NCBI GenBank assembly: GCA_027559495.1
Contig: JAMXSV010000004.1
Span: forward strand, 3,477,803-3,541,802
DNA length: 64,000 bases
Origin: Aurifilum marmelostoma
Lineage: Eukaryota; Ascomycota; Sordariomycetes; Diaporthales; Cryphonectriaceae
Direction of reading: 5' to 3'
Part shown: positions 11,326-22,090 of the stretch, piece after piece
Numbering within the stretch: the first letter of the stretch is position 1
How the letters are laid out: each line of letters starts with the position of its first letter
Made by a program: the position numbers and the translations under genes
The notes under the pieces: generated by a model
The model's database searches: none
What the model was told of the DNA's origin: nothing
The model's input: only the letters and a program-made list of their open reading frames with translations

Positions 11326-12545
11326 TTACATGAAGCCAAGGTCCTCTCTCCTGCCCTTCGACGCCAAGTCCAGATATGGGGCTTCCCCAACACTGCAAAC
11401 CCTATCACCGGCGCGAGCTTCTACGTAATCATATGTAGCACAGTGCCACATAGAACGGTTGTCCCATATAGCTAGATCATTCGCTTGCCATTTGAACCGC
11501 ACCTGAGCGTCATGGTTCTGAGTGACGATGTTGAAGAGGTAGCCGAGTAGCAAGTCGGACTCGTCTTTAGTAACTCCATTGATTCGCTTGGTGAAGCCTT
11601 TGTTGACGTAGACGGACTTCCAGCCCGTCACGGGGTTGGTCCTAATCACAGGATGCACAGCTGTGAGTCTCTCCCCTTGATTCAGCGGGTTACCTCTGAT
11701 GTCCTTCCTCAGTGGGTTTCCAAGTCGCGCGGCCTCGTCTAGAAAGAATGTTGCATCATGGGTCGCTGTCAGCGATTCCAGCATGGTCCGCATGGCTGGC
11801 GATAGCCGGTCATAAATCTCGTATCCAGAAGCCCAAAGGGTATCCCCGCCAGTCGGTGGCAAGGTGTGGATCTTCAGCATGGCATAGTCTGACGGCACAG
11901 GCTCAAAGCTGATATCAGTATGCCATCCTGCCGATGCGAACCTGCTGACGTCCGAGAGCTGGTGCGTCAGGCCACCGCCCTTCTTCTGCTTCTCGCTACT
12001 TATGACGGAGATCTGATCGCCTAGTTCACTCCCTTCCTCTGTCAGGGGATGAATGTGAAGACCAGATGATTCAGGCTGCCCAAAGATGGTCAGTAGTTAA
12101 GCACATACATGCATTCTCGACGGCGTAAGATCTGTCGCCAGGTCAGACTTACACATCCGGACAGTTCGGTGATCCGCAGCATCAAATCTTTCATCTCAGT
12201 AGGCGTAACGTCTTGGCCTCGAAGGAAAACCACACCCCGTTGCGAGACTGTGGAGGTGTCAGCCCAACCCCAGATCAGATCGCAGCGAGGGAAGGAAGAA
12301 TTTTTGGTGGACTGACTTGTGACGGCGAGATCTCTTATGGTGTCATCGTCGCTTTCCAGGAGATCCCTCACCTGTAGACCTTCGTATTCACGGCCGATCA
12401 CAGGCGTCAGGTCTTGGTGCTTGAAGGTGTCCAAGCTGCCAGTATACTTGAGCGGCTTGAGCAGACGAGTGCGCGCCTGAGTATTGCCGCCAAAAAATTG
12501 GCCTCCAAGTTGCTGTTCACTATCCGGAGACTGGACGGAAGGCAT
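11326..12545 (-). CDS. TauD/TfdA-type Fe(II)/2-oxoglutarate dioxygenase
   Basis: Exons on the minus strand are 12,545-12,317, 12,247-12,153 and 12,075-11,326, giving 357 residues with TAA stop. Both introns (69 and 77 nt) are GT-AG, and splicing restores TISQRGVVFLRGQDVT and SGCPESSGLHIHPLTEEG. The HxD metal motif is in GWHTDISFEP (His160, Asp162); the distal His is in SMWHCATYDY (His319), followed by the Arg-rich ARAGDRV expected for 2-oxoglutarate binding. Relatives hydroxylate taurine, alkylsulfonates (yeast Jlp1) or aryloxyalkanoates; the substrate here cannot be read from sequence. It is likely cytosolic and intact. The nearest regulator gene is the Zn2Cys6 factor at 14,454-16,205 on the same strand, but a functional link is only a guess. 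Confidence 0.9.
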
Positions 12546-14453
12546 GGTGACGGATTGATTTTTTGGAGGATTGACTGGCCGATCCGATTGTGCAATAGAG
12601 AATGAATAGGCGCGCAGGCGAACACAATGTCAGTATGCGAGGGAGACTGACGCTATTTAAGTCGCGAATGAGGCAATACGGCACTACCCCGCAGAGATTC
12701 CCCGAGGTCACGTTTGTCATGTTTTCCGGACCTGGTGAATGACAATATATAAGGCATTCAGTCATGGCCGCGATAACGGAGAATTTATGGTGTAGTGATT
12801 GCGTGATCAGTGAGCGCGCTTGTTTCTCAGCTGCCTCGCGATTTGAGGTAATTAATTATGCTGTCCTGATTGTGTCTCTACATCAGAGACTGATCGAGTA
12901 GGAAATTCAAGACAGAGCATGTTTTCCAGAATATGGCGATACCTTGTGCTATCAGGAGTAATAATCATACCTGTTTATATTTTAGTGACTGCGTAGCTCA
13001 AATGACTATATTTACTATACCTCAATTAACCTTGTATAGCTTCCTGTGCCCAACATCCTGCCTCGAGATTGCAGGTAGATGTCTAAGTTCTGATTCTGTC
13101 AAATGTGCAACAATTATCAAGAGGCCCCACTGCCACCCCCCCACCACTTTGTTTTCTCTCCATGCGTGTAAGGGTGTGCCCACTCAACGCTGTCTAGAAA
13201 GTTTCTTCCCAAACTTCAGGATCTATGGTCTCTTCCTCTCGACCAGCCAACTTCTTATCTCACGTCCCAAAAACTGTGTTCTTCTTAAGGGCAGAGATGA
13301 AGTACTGTGCTTACTTTCAAACAGTAGGCATGAAATTCTAGGCCTCATATTTAAGCTTGGTGCCCGCCACAATGCTGCTGCTCTGTTCACTGATGGTCTA
13401 TCCCATGACCACCTCGGACTGACCAGCAGCATAGGTCCGAAGATCAGCAGTACAGTGCCAAAAAAGCACTAGAAGCTTCTCTATGCCTTTCCGCAGTTGC
13501 GAAAGAGTCAGTACCAGGATTGATTGCCTGCTTTATGAATGCATGCCAACATGCTCCCTCGTATCCATATGACTTTTCAAGTTGATCAGTTGTGGACGCT
13601 GTTGATCTAGGTGACTTGGCTTTGCCAATCCTGCAGTAAATAAGGCATTTTAGTTGTGAGGTTTTTTGCAACCTGAGCCATCTGTGCCAGAGTTTACCCC
13701 TTGTAAACTCTCAAGACAAGCAGAACATAGCAAGGTGAGTCAATGCATTGCTCAAGAGTGGTAGTCACGACGCACTATCATTCTAATCATTGTGGTCTCC
13801 CTGGTCTTTCCTGCTGATTCTTTATTCATGCATTTTGCACCTTCAGCTGGCCTTGGTGCTGATATTACAGCCAGCCTGGATCCACAGTTTCTGCGATGCC
13901 GAGATTTTCTCCATGGCTTCATAGACAGGATTGCGGAAGTTTTGGCCGGAAAGATAAGACGCCATCTCCTGTTGTCACCAGTGCTTGTTGAGATATTCTT
14001 GGATACTCCGTTCCTCGGCATATTCGGCCATCCAGGAAGCACTGGAATATTCCAAACAGCTATTGCAAGGACCGACTCTTCATATAATACTTGACATTTA
14101 CAATTGCAAGGAAACACATAATTAATTGATATAGCAAACAAAAGTCATAGTGCTGTTTCACATAGGAGGCTTGTATCAATTATCCATGCTCAGTCGCAGC
14201 ACGGTCATCTCCGGGTACTGCTTCTCTTAGACCCCAGGATTGTATAATGCGCTGAGTAGCCGAAAACTCCCTCAATTGCCTTTCTTCTAATCAACTAACT
14301 GAGCGGAACTCGACAATTTGACCCCGTCTGACTTGACCACTAGCCTTGACGGCAAGGTGTCGTTCACTGCTAGTATCACAAGTCAGTGTTATTCCTAGGT
14401 AATTCTCTTTGCCAGAGAAGTGATATTTGACTCAACTCCATGGTCTATTCCTT
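12546..14453. other. Intergenic region with a possible coding relic
   Basis: About 1.9 kb, somewhat AT-rich, between two minus-strand genes. ORFs at 12,933-13,472 and elsewhere have no motif. The only protein-like stretch is a minus-strand frame near 13,880-14,045, listed separately. The right half (14,050-14,450) shows nothing. Confidence 0.45.
13878..14045 (-). pseudogene. Possible degenerate coding fragment
   Basis: One minus-strand frame reads SWMAEYAEERSIQEYLNKHW, a stop, then QQEMASYLSGQNFRNPVYEA and KISASQKLWIQAGC before another stop. The composition is protein-like, yet it contains a TGA and has no start or splice context. I do not recognise the family. It may be the remains of a gene or chance. 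Confidence 0.25.
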
Positions 14454-16205
14454 CTATGGAGCATTTGCCAATTGTGTGAACATGACCTCTAGGTCCATAC
14501 AAGGGTCAACATTGATGCTGTAGCCGTGTTCTCGACCGGCTTCTGGCCACATTGGCGGCTGAGCTGGAAAGTTCAGCCTCGGGCTGAGATGTGCTGGATA
14601 TGGTAATCTCCATCTTGCCGGACCAGCCGTTCCAGAGGAAACACCAGCATCATGGACATCATCATCACCGTCATCGTCGCCATCGTTACCATGGATCCCA
14701 ACTTCCTCTACGAGTTGTGCTGCAGGAGTCACGAATTCGGGCAATTTGCCTCGCTCAACCTCGGCGATGCGGGCGCACAGCAGTGTCAAGAGTGTCTTGT
14801 TCCCACCACGCGAGGACGCAAGGAGCTTCTGGAGCTGGACGAGCATGTCGACGGGCCTGACTGTTCTGCCCACGGAGCTCCGACAAAAATCCAGATCCGT
14901 CGACCAGGCGTCCGTCAGAGCATTTGCCATCTCGTAGATTTTCAGCTCGATAGTCGGTCCGTGAGCTTCAAGTGCAGTCTTGGAATAACGGCTGATCTTG
15001 CTGAGGAAGTCGCTGATGATGCGACACGTCTGGATTGCATGACCGGCTTGCTTATAGGTCCTCGGAGCTTCCGTGGATGCACGCCACAGCACTGTCTGCA
15101 TCCAAGTTCGTGTGACCAATATGTCGGCATTCTGAACGTCGTTGCTATCTTGCTCCTCGACCGCCATCTCTTGCAAACAATGTTGGATATAGTGAAGCCG
15201 GCTGCTGCTACCTTGTGCGTCGCCTCTACCATCAGGGTGTATTATTAGGTCGAATGCTCCCCCCTGGTCGAGCGTCCAGAAAAGGCCAACAAGTCTCTTG
15301 AACGCAGGTAAGATGTATGCCTGGTCTTGCTCGCAGTCTGACCCGCCGACCGGGGGAAAATTGGGCTGCCACGTCAAGATCGTGGGCAGCCTATGCAGCA
15401 TTGCAACACCCCTCTCCGTGACGAACAACAACCACAGTATGCGGCCTCTCATCTGCTGCTCCTCTGCCGGCAGCGAGGCGTACGTCGACTGCCGCTGCAG
15501 GCCCATGATCTGTGCGATGGTTAAGGCTTCTCGGAGGAAGAGTAGGGACTTGCTGCCCCCAGGGCTGAGGTTTTCGTGGTAGATGTGTTGAAAAAAAGAT
15601 ATTCGTAGCATATTGAGGTTCATGATAGGTCCTCCATCGGCGCCCTTCAGCGATGCCTTGGCTCTCTGGCATTCAGCAGCCATAGACGCGGCCGTGGCTG
15701 GATCATCATCATCCGTCCTGCCTTCGAAGGGCAGCTTTAGCTGTGCAATGATGGCGGCACATACAGCGTTGGCGAGTGCGAGGTTCTCCACATCTTCCGA
15801 GTCCCGCAGCAGCTTGCTGATGACATGGTCAACACTGAGAACGGGCCACACTGGGAAGAGTCGGTGGTTATAGAGGCAGAGCCGGACGATAAGAGAGGAG
15901 ACCGGGGTTCTCCCGCGCTCCGACTGGTTCCCGCCCGCCGATGATCCCCCTAAAGGGCCGGCACCGGTCAATAAATTCTCACTCTGCTGGCCCTGGCACT
16001 GGTTCTCCTGAAAGGCCTGGATCTCAGCCAGCGTTTTGGCACGCAAAGTGCGGGGACCGCGGATGCCCTGCCGTTTGTTGAAGGTGCACTCGATACCGAC
16101 CGAAGAGCACCTTGTGCAGGGAGGCGCCCCGGAACACCTGACCTTGCGAATCTTGCAGCCATCGCACGCCCTGCTACCAATCTTGCGTCGAGGCGTTGAC
16201 GACAT
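14454..16205 (-). CDS. Zn2Cys6 (fungal binuclear cluster) transcription factor
   Basis: A single-exon frame of 583 residues. The N-terminal zinc cluster is CDGCKIRKVRC then CTRC and C (Cys14, 17, 24, 30, 33 and 40; spacing 2-6-5-2-6), followed by a basic linker with RGPRTLRAKTLAEI. The middle (YNHRLFPVWPVLSVDHVISK onward) matches the general layout of the fungal-specific transcription factor domain: helical, with PAEEQQMRGRILWLLFVTERGVAMLHRLPTI-like text typical of it. A Gly/Asp-rich run (GNDGDDDGDDD) lies near the C-terminus. Such proteins are nuclear activators binding CGG repeats, often of catabolic or secondary metabolism genes. The target is unknown; the dioxygenase on the same strand is a candidate by position only. 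Confidence 0.9.
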   Translation of the reverse strand: MSSTPRRKIGSRACDGCKIRKVRCSGAPPCTRCSSVGIECTFNKRQGIRGPRTLRAKTLAEIQAFQENQCQGQQSENLLTGAGPLGGSSAGGNQSERGRTPVSSLIVRLCLYNHRLFPVWPVLSVDHVISKLLRDSEDVENLALANAVCAAIIAQLKLPFEGRTDDDDPATAASMAAECQRAKASLKGADGGPIMNLNMLRISFFQHIYHENLSPGGSKSLLFLREALTIAQIMGLQRQSTYASLPAEEQQMRGRILWLLFVTERGVAMLHRLPTILTWQPNFPPVGGSDCEQDQAYILPAFKRLVGLFWTLDQGGAFDLIIHPDGRGDAQGSSSRLHYIQHCLQEMAVEEQDSNDVQNADILVTRTWMQTVLWRASTEAPRTYKQAGHAIQTCRIISDFLSKISRYSKTALEAHGPTIELKIYEMANALTDAWSTDLDFCRSSVGRTVRPVDMLVQLQKLLASSRGGNKTLLTLLCARIAEVERGKLPEFVTPAAQLVEEVGIHGNDGDDDGDDDVHDAGVSSGTAGPARWRLPYPAHLSPRLNFPAQPPMWPEAGREHGYSINVDPCMDLEVMFTQLANAP

Positions 16206-17575
16206 CTATGCAGAGGTGGCGAGCAGAGCAAGACGAGGATTGATCTGAGTTTCTTGCGGGGTCTTGATTGGGGTCCCTGGCGGCCTAACACGTCCTGCTG
16301 AAGCACAGACTGAGCCCTGGCGCTCCGATATACGCAAGTATTATAGTGTGCCTGAGCACTTGATCTTCCCGACTGCTCCCTCAGGATGACACTTTGAACT
16401 TCAGAATGACTTTCTGCAACCCAGGGCGGAGATGTGTTTACCGGCAGACGGAACACACACCAAGGGGCTAATTAGCCGTAGATTGTGGCCCCAGCCACAA
16501 TGGTTCATCTACCTGCTGTGTGTTGCAATGCTTCCTCGTACTACAGGCGAATGCAGTGGTGGGTCCGAATCTCTCTTGCGCCATCGAAGCCCACAATGGG
16601 GTCATGCTTTAGTGTGAAGTTGTTCTCCAATATCGCCTTCAGGCTTCTGACTGCACTTGCATGATTATCCTATATACTATGTATAAAGGCTTAATCATGG
16701 TAAATTAATCGGGTCATTCTTGGCGTATCTCATTCAATTTATGTATGTGGGTAGATGAAGGTATATGAACTTGACATATACTGCAAGGCCATGTATCAGG
16801 ATTGTTGCGCTGAAGGATACCATCTGTCATCTACCTTGCAGGTACATAAATGACTAATGTATTGTTGATGTAGTTGTAAATAGACCTCGATAGGGGAGAG
16901 CTCAGGTGTTGGTGCTTGCTTTTTTGATTTCATTTTCTATATGCAGTAGAACTTGTCTTTGTTGCTCTTGTTAATGAGATTCAACAGTTGGTGTATGGGG
17001 CAGGCTTCACCTCGAATCAACGTAAATGTTTGATGTGGATAGGTTTTTCGAGTCAAAGCATTCCAAGGTTGCAGCAAGATCTGTCTTCGATTGAGGGGTG
17101 GGTGACTCTCAAAATTGCGTGAGATTTATTTTAAATCAAGTAAATCTACTGTGACACAGCGCTCTAAGGATTGATTGAATAGTGATTTGGTACTAATCCT
17201 TGGGACCAACAGCTGGATTGAGTATCAGAAAAGGGGTCACGTGCTCACGCGTTTGAGTAGTCAATTAGGTGGGGCTGACCTGCTGTGCGTGAATCAACAT
17301 TGTTATTATTGACACTAAGCCGACAACCGCCACCCTCTGCACTTGTCCTTGCATCTCACCCCGATCCATCATGCAACAAAAGATGCTCCAGGGTTTACGA
17401 ACTCGTCTCTGATGCGTCGTGGAGCAAACTGATAATACCTTCAACACCAGATGCCCACAACTCCATCGCCAGGAATGGATTCAGCGGTGCTGGGCCGGGC
17501 TGATAGCGCAATACCCACCACGTCACTCAACCTTCGTCTCTGGCTGGTCGTCTCAGATTCCATCCAGTGCTCAAG
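16206..17575. promoter_or_regulatory. Divergent intergenic region between the Zn2Cys6 gene and the basic hypothetical gene
   Basis: About 1.4 kb containing the promoters of a minus-strand regulator and a plus-strand hypothetical gene. The centre (16,650-17,230) is AT-rich. No ORF here is convincing and I could not assign a TATA box. Confidence 0.45.
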
Positions 17576-19369
17576 ATGGCGCCAAGGCAAAAAACGTTCG
17601 AACTGATTCCCGGCACCCCGGCAGGGCCCTATGGGCCTCCACTGCTTGGTCATCAACACACTGCACAAGGTCATACACATGCTCAGCCTGTCTACACAAA
17701 ACCCCCCATGACCACAAGGCAGGCCAAGAAGCTTCACAGGCAGGCCAATAAGGGTCCCAAGCTCTCAAAGGCTGAGCAGCGCCGTATAGAGCTCATGGAG
17801 CAGGACCGCATCCGCAAGGAGTTCGAGAAGGAGAAGGCTCAGGCAAGGGCTCGGACGGCCCGGGAGAAGAAGAAAGCCAAGGAAGAACAAGAAAGGGACG
17901 AACGGAAGAGGAAGGGCCTACCCCTGGTCGACGTTCACCCAAGCCAGGATACAATAGCCAGATTCATCAATATCGGCAAGAGGCGGGTCCCTTCGGCCCT
18001 GGAGAAACGACTGGACGGCATCAAGGAGCGACAATCCGAGACGGAGTCTGGGGCTGAGTCCGTCACAGAGGATCGATATGGAAACGAATGTGCCAAATTG
18101 GACAAGGACGTCCACGAATTGGCGGAATATGACCTGGAAATCGGGAGAGCATGCAAGAGACCGCGGCATAGCCAGTCAGGTGAAACAAACACTGACAAAC
18201 CAGACGCGCGCCTTGATCCAGGCCCGCCCGGTATCATGAAAATGGCAGCACGATGTCTCGAAGCCGATCCCTATCCTCTGGACATGCAGATCGGTATTGA
18301 TGTTGACTGGGACGAGGGTCTGCTGAAGGAGCTCGCTGATGACACTGTGCTTACGCCACCCACGAAGGCAGAGAACCAGAGCCCTGCTAAGGATTGCACG
18401 ACCGCTGTGTCAGACCTCGCGCGTACGGCTCCCTCTGCGGTCTACTCAATGTCTGCGAGCTTCCAAGCCTTCCTCCTCGACCATGCAGATGACATTTTCC
18501 CTAGCTCTTCCCAGCAGGTCAGGGAGTTGGCACAAAGCTTTGCCGATGATGGAGAACTCAGTTCTCGCAAGCGCGAGCCTCGGCTTTCTGGAGATCGAGC
18601 TGATCCCTCTTCACAGGTGGCCATGGATGATGGGCCGGACAAGGCGTCACATGCACTGCCTGAGCCAATGTCACCGCCCGGGTGCCCGCCATCTACAGCC
18701 CTCAAGTCTTGTGGCGTGGCGTCCTGTCCCTTAGCGCAAGACTTCACCCCATCATCCTCTTCGAGGCAGCCCTGGCACGAAGCTGCTGCGGCTGAGTCTA
18801 AGAAAAAGACCAAGAAGGACCCTTATCATGACGCGTTGGTCCCCTCAATCGAGGCACAGACCGATCAACAAGGCCAGAGCCCCCTGGGACGTAAACCTTC
18901 TCAGGATTCAAACGCGGCTGCTCGGGCCCGGGAAAAAAATGCAGTATCTCGAATTTCTCCCCCAAAAAAGCGAATGTTTGGATCGAGCGGACTTGGTGCC
19001 GAGGAACTGGTCGCAATGCAGCGGAGTCATGAACAGCACCGACATGAGCAACGTATACGCGAGCGGAGTCTTCGAGCACAGGACAAGCGACAGCTGCTGC
19101 TGCACAGGGACATCACAGAACCTGTGGCCGGCGTTCATTTGAACGTTGATGGAGGGAGACACCCTTCGCAGGCGAATGGCGCTCGGAGCTCACGAGAAGA
19201 ACAAGACGCCACTGTAGGAGCAACATGCCAGGCAGGATTTAGCCCTCAAAAGATAAGAGATGGTCACATTTTTGGGAATCAGCAAGGTCCTGCTTCGTCC
19301 CAGGAGACAGATTATGGCGACTTTAATGCGGATGTCCTTGCTATCCTTCTGAGGACGGAATGCTGCTAG
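17576..19369 (+). CDS. Hypothetical basic, coiled-coil-containing protein (Sordariomycete-type)
   Basis: An intronless frame of 597 residues from ATG 17,576 (MAPRQKTFELIPGTPAGPYG); an in-frame ATG three codons earlier is possible. Residues about 55-125 form a highly charged helix (KLSKAEQRRIELMEQDRIRK, then AREKKKAKEEQERDERKRKG). It is followed by PLVDVHPSQDTIARFI, which I recall as a conserved element in uncharacterised filamentous fungal proteins. The centre is acidic and contains SASFQAFLLDHADDIFPSSS. The C-terminal half is Ser/Pro/Gln-rich with SPPKKRMFGSSGLGAEELVA and ends DFNADVLAILLRTECC. The PSQ-D-I-x-F-I element resembles motifs in DNA repair/cell-cycle scaffold proteins, but I cannot assign a role. 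The gene looks intact. Confidence 0.75.
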   Translation: MAPRQKTFELIPGTPAGPYGPPLLGHQHTAQGHTHAQPVYTKPPMTTRQAKKLHRQANKGPKLSKAEQRRIELMEQDRIRKEFEKEKAQARARTAREKKKAKEEQERDERKRKGLPLVDVHPSQDTIARFINIGKRRVPSALEKRLDGIKERQSETESGAESVTEDRYGNECAKLDKDVHELAEYDLEIGRACKRPRHSQSGETNTDKPDARLDPGPPGIMKMAARCLEADPYPLDMQIGIDVDWDEGLLKELADDTVLTPPTKAENQSPAKDCTTAVSDLARTAPSAVYSMSASFQAFLLDHADDIFPSSSQQVRELAQSFADDGELSSRKREPRLSGDRADPSSQVAMDDGPDKASHALPEPMSPPGCPPSTALKSCGVASCPLAQDFTPSSSSRQPWHEAAAAESKKKTKKDPYHDALVPSIEAQTDQQGQSPLGRKPSQDSNAAARAREKNAVSRISPPKKRMFGSSGLGAEELVAMQRSHEQHRHEQRIRERSLRAQDKRQLLLHRDITEPVAGVHLNVDGGRHPSQANGARSSREEQDATVGATCQAGFSPQKIRDGHIFGNQQGPASSQETDYGDFNADVLAILLRTECC

Positions 19370-19891
19370 GACTGCTTGGTTTTTTTTTGTTTTTTCCTGA
19401 GAAGGGGGGGGGGGGGGGATAGGGGCAGATCAACGGCTTAGAAGGTATCCGGGATGGGTGCCGGTCATGTGTGCGCGCGCATTTGTGTAAACCCAGCATA
19501 GCGACGGAGTTACACCAGAAATTGACAGTCTATCTTGCATGTGGCAAGCTTATGGCACAAGATCATATATAAGCAGCGGTTGGTGTTTTATGAATACTTG
19601 GCTTACCCTGTGTTCCTCTGCACGTGGCCGAGGAGGGACGACGCAAATAAAAGGTGATCGCTTGTCTTGTATAATTCTCTCCGCCAGCCAAATTACACGG
19701 TCTAGAAAGACTCGATTATCCATCCTTCGTGCTAAGACACACCGATTCGGATAAGCATCTCCAGCAAAGAGGCCACCGCGGAACCCAGGAGGAAAGAGGG
19801 CTTTAAAGAGTAGAAACACTCGAGTGGACAGACGAGCATGACATAGCGGTAGCTCGCTCCTTAGGCTGGGCGGGACCCCGAAAGAATAAAA
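19370..19891. other. Convergent 3' intergenic region with a poly-G run
   Basis: Lies between the basic hypothetical gene (plus) and the bZIP gene (minus). It opens with a T tract and a run of 14 G (19,404-19,417). Otherwise there is only AT-rich sequence suited to 3' ends; no gene is seen. Confidence 0.5.
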
Positions 19892-20558
19892 TTATTTCTT
19901 CTCGCTACCCTTTCCAGTATTCATGTGCATCATCTCCTTGAGCGCGGCCGTCTCGGCCTCCTGCCTCGCTAGCCTCAGCCTCAAATCATCTCGTTCCTTG
20001 GTCATGTCCTCAAGCGCGTCCTCCAGTTCCTTGATGCGGTCGAGGCGCTTCTGCCGATACTTTCTCGCGGCGATTGTGTTACGCTGCCTCTTGAGCACGA
20101 CGTCGGGGTCCTCTTCGCGCCTGGCACTCCCAGCTTGCCGCCCGGCTCCAGCCCTGCTGTTTCCACCAACGCGGGGACTGCTGTCGGAGGGCGAGGACGG
20201 CCGGGAGTGGGATTCGGGGTTGCAAAGGAGGTTGCTGTTGTCGGAGGGTTGTGGTGGCGAAGGGTCGAGTGTCAGAGACTGAAACTGCTGAGACTGCTGC
20301 AGGTCGTGATTGCTGGTGATATTGCGTGGAGTGACGAGGAAGAAGTCCGGGATAGAGTCCGGGAGTGATTCTATCAAGGCAGGGTCTGAGATGGTTGTTG
20401 TTAGCAGGGCTGCAAGGCCTCGTTATTCCAACAACGGATGGCGGCGGTGGCGACAAAGATTTGCGAGTACACTGACCAAAGGAGAAGTTGAGGTCTAGAG
20501 GGGCCGCGGCATCAGGAAACCCCTCGCCTGAATTTGCCCAGGGCTGTCCGAACGACAT
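19892..20558 (-). CDS. bZIP transcription factor, GCN4/CPC1-like
   Basis: Exons on the minus strand are 20,558-20,477 and 20,385-19,892 with a 91-nt intron (GTCAGT donor, CTGCTAAC branch, CTCAG acceptor) that joins NFSF to DPALIESLPDSIPDFF. The C-terminus holds the basic region KRQRNTIAARKYRQKRLDR, then a leucine zipper with heptad Leu/Met (ELEDALEDMTKERDDL, LRLARQEAETAALKEMM), ending TGKGSEKK. N-x7-R of the bZIP signature is present, with Tyr where Gcn4 has Ser. From ATG 20,558 the protein is 191 residues. The same frame stays open upstream to a stop near 20,850 with plausible acidic, aromatic sequence (LALDFSQPLFFTSGPWP) but no ATG, so the true N-terminus may be longer. Likely nuclear; upstream sequence suggests amino-acid-starvation control. 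Confidence 0.85.
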
Positions 20559-20724
20559 CTCTAGATCGTCGTCGGCTGCCGCCGGGAACTGTTGACCTAG
20601 GTGTGGCCACGGGCCCGAGGTGAAGAAGAGCGGCTGCGAGAAGTCGAGGGCGAGACCGAGATCGAGGTCAAGAGATGCTGTCGGTGGGTCTGGGTAGTGG
20701 TCTCGTTGCAGAGAACTATTGCTG

Positions 20725-20793
20725 AATTGGACGGAAGAAGGCGCTTGCGGTCTGGCGCGTCGCGCAGCTGGATGCGGATCCTGCTGCGGCCAT
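20725..20793 (-). promoter_or_regulatory. Upstream ORF 2 of the bZIP gene (about 23 codons)
   Basis: ATG at 20793-20791 begins MAAAGSASSCATRQTASAFF and soon ends at TAG, in a different frame from the bZIP protein. If the mRNA starts near the TATA box at about 21,000, a scanning ribosome meets this uORF before the main ATG. CPC1/GCN4 genes are classically controlled by such uORFs; here that role is inferred. Confidence 0.4.
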
Positions 20794-20893
20794 TGTGACA
20801 GGGTGCGAAGCGGCCTCTTTGGACGAGGCCGGCTTGGGCTTTTCTCCTCTTAGGGGGAGGAGGTGAAAAAGAAACCTAGACGACGACTGGTTG

Positions 20894-20908
20894 TTAAGGT
20901 GCGACCAT
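20894..20908 (-). promoter_or_regulatory. Upstream ORF 1 of the bZIP gene (MVAP-stop)
   Basis: A five-codon ORF, ATG at 20908-20906 and TAA at 20896-20894, about 90 nt downstream of a TATA box on the same strand. Very short first uORFs allow re-initiation in the GCN4/CPC1 scheme. Confidence 0.4.
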
Positions 20909-20998
20909 CAACCAACAGAGGGGAAAGCGGTACAAGGGGGGTGCCTTGGCGAAGAAAGTGAGAGGGCTGAGGGGCTGGATGAGTCGAGATGACCGCGA

Positions 20999-21006
20999 TT
21001 TATATA
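20999..21006 (-). promoter_or_regulatory. TATA box of the bZIP gene
   Basis: The minus strand reads TATATAAA, about 90 nt upstream of uORF 1 and with no other gene on that strand to serve. Confidence 0.5.
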
Positions 21007-21121
21007 CCTACTGGAAAACCCCAGACCACGAGTGATTACCCTCTCCCGTATGGTTGTGACCCGAACAGCTAACGCTTTGGCATCCAGACGGCACGCCCTT
21101 TGCTTAGCCGGGGCACTCAGA

Positions 21122-21130
21122 ATGACTCAT
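21122..21130. promoter_or_regulatory. Perfect GCN4/CPC1-type binding site, ATGACTCAT
   Basis: The 9-bp palindrome ATGACTCAT is the consensus for Gcn4/CPC1 bZIP dimers. It lies about 120 bp upstream of the bZIP TATA box, a position that fits autoregulation. A related TGAGTCG occurs at about 20,980. Function is inferred. Confidence 0.55.
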
Positions 21131-22090
21131 AATGAACCCTTTGGTTGTGCGTGTCAGCAGAGGGCTTGTCAGGCTAAAATGAGACATCCACGGCATCCCG
21201 CTTTGATTGACCAACCAAACAACCACCCGCCGCTGCCCACTGCATTAGGTATTACGTGCACACGCTAACGGATGTATGAGCTGACTTGTATGCAAAGTAT
21301 CACCCTAATAGAAAACCTACAGACGGTTCCTCGTTCAATCCTCTACACCATGCGCATAGACCACTGCGCGGTGTAGAAGTCAGATCAGAACAGAAGCTAC
21401 TCTGTGTTACAGAGTGCAGGAAGACAGATTGGAAAAAGACTGAAAGGGGGCTTCACCAGTAAGTCGAGAGTTTAGGAAATAATATTATCGAATTAACGTC
21501 GATCAATATAGATTTCGACACAATTTTCTATGAAGGACTGAAAGCGGTCTGATCGCTCCCAGATCCAGATGGAGTTGGACTCTTGACCTTATGCGCGCTG
21601 AAAATACAGCATCTTCCTAGCCTCCTCGCCCAGCCTCGCCTCGTGTGAATCTGTGGCTGTTCCTATGAGAATGCAATTGTTGATTGATGACTTTAGTCTT
21701 TGCGACGACCTTGAAGTAATCATTAAATTTAGGCCGCTATAGCTGCGAAATTGACGGGACTTGTACAATTGGGCTTTTTTTTTCTTTTTTGTTCTTGTTA
21801 TTTCTTCCCAGTCCCAATCGAGCAGTTGAAATCTAGATGCAGTTTAGTTCAACCATGATGGACGTCATTGCTTTCCTCAGAATGGTGTGTGTGGTGAGTA
21901 AGGTAAGATCATTCTACGTGGCACTGCGGCAGCTGCCCGTGTTCAACAACAATTTGGTGAAGAATGCGGGGTTGGGCGCTGCTGCCATGCCCTCAGCTGC
22001 CGAGCTAGGAAACGCCCTGGGTCATTGCTTCCTCATCCAGACAGTTGAAGCCTTTGACATGGTTTCGGCTCCGATACCAACTAGTCTACG
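21131..22090. other. Rest of the divergent region upstream of the six-exon regulator gene
   Basis: A 5' leader and promoter region. A pyrimidine-rich block (21,775-21,812) is typical of fungal transcription start regions. A 132-codon ORF (21,837-22,235) overlaps the regulator start in another frame and reads through its first splice site, so I treat it as chance. Confidence 0.45.

Noticed and set aside
12933..13472. 179-codon plus-strand ORF
   Set aside because: Low-complexity composition, no motif, AT-rich intergenic setting and no splice-supported extension.
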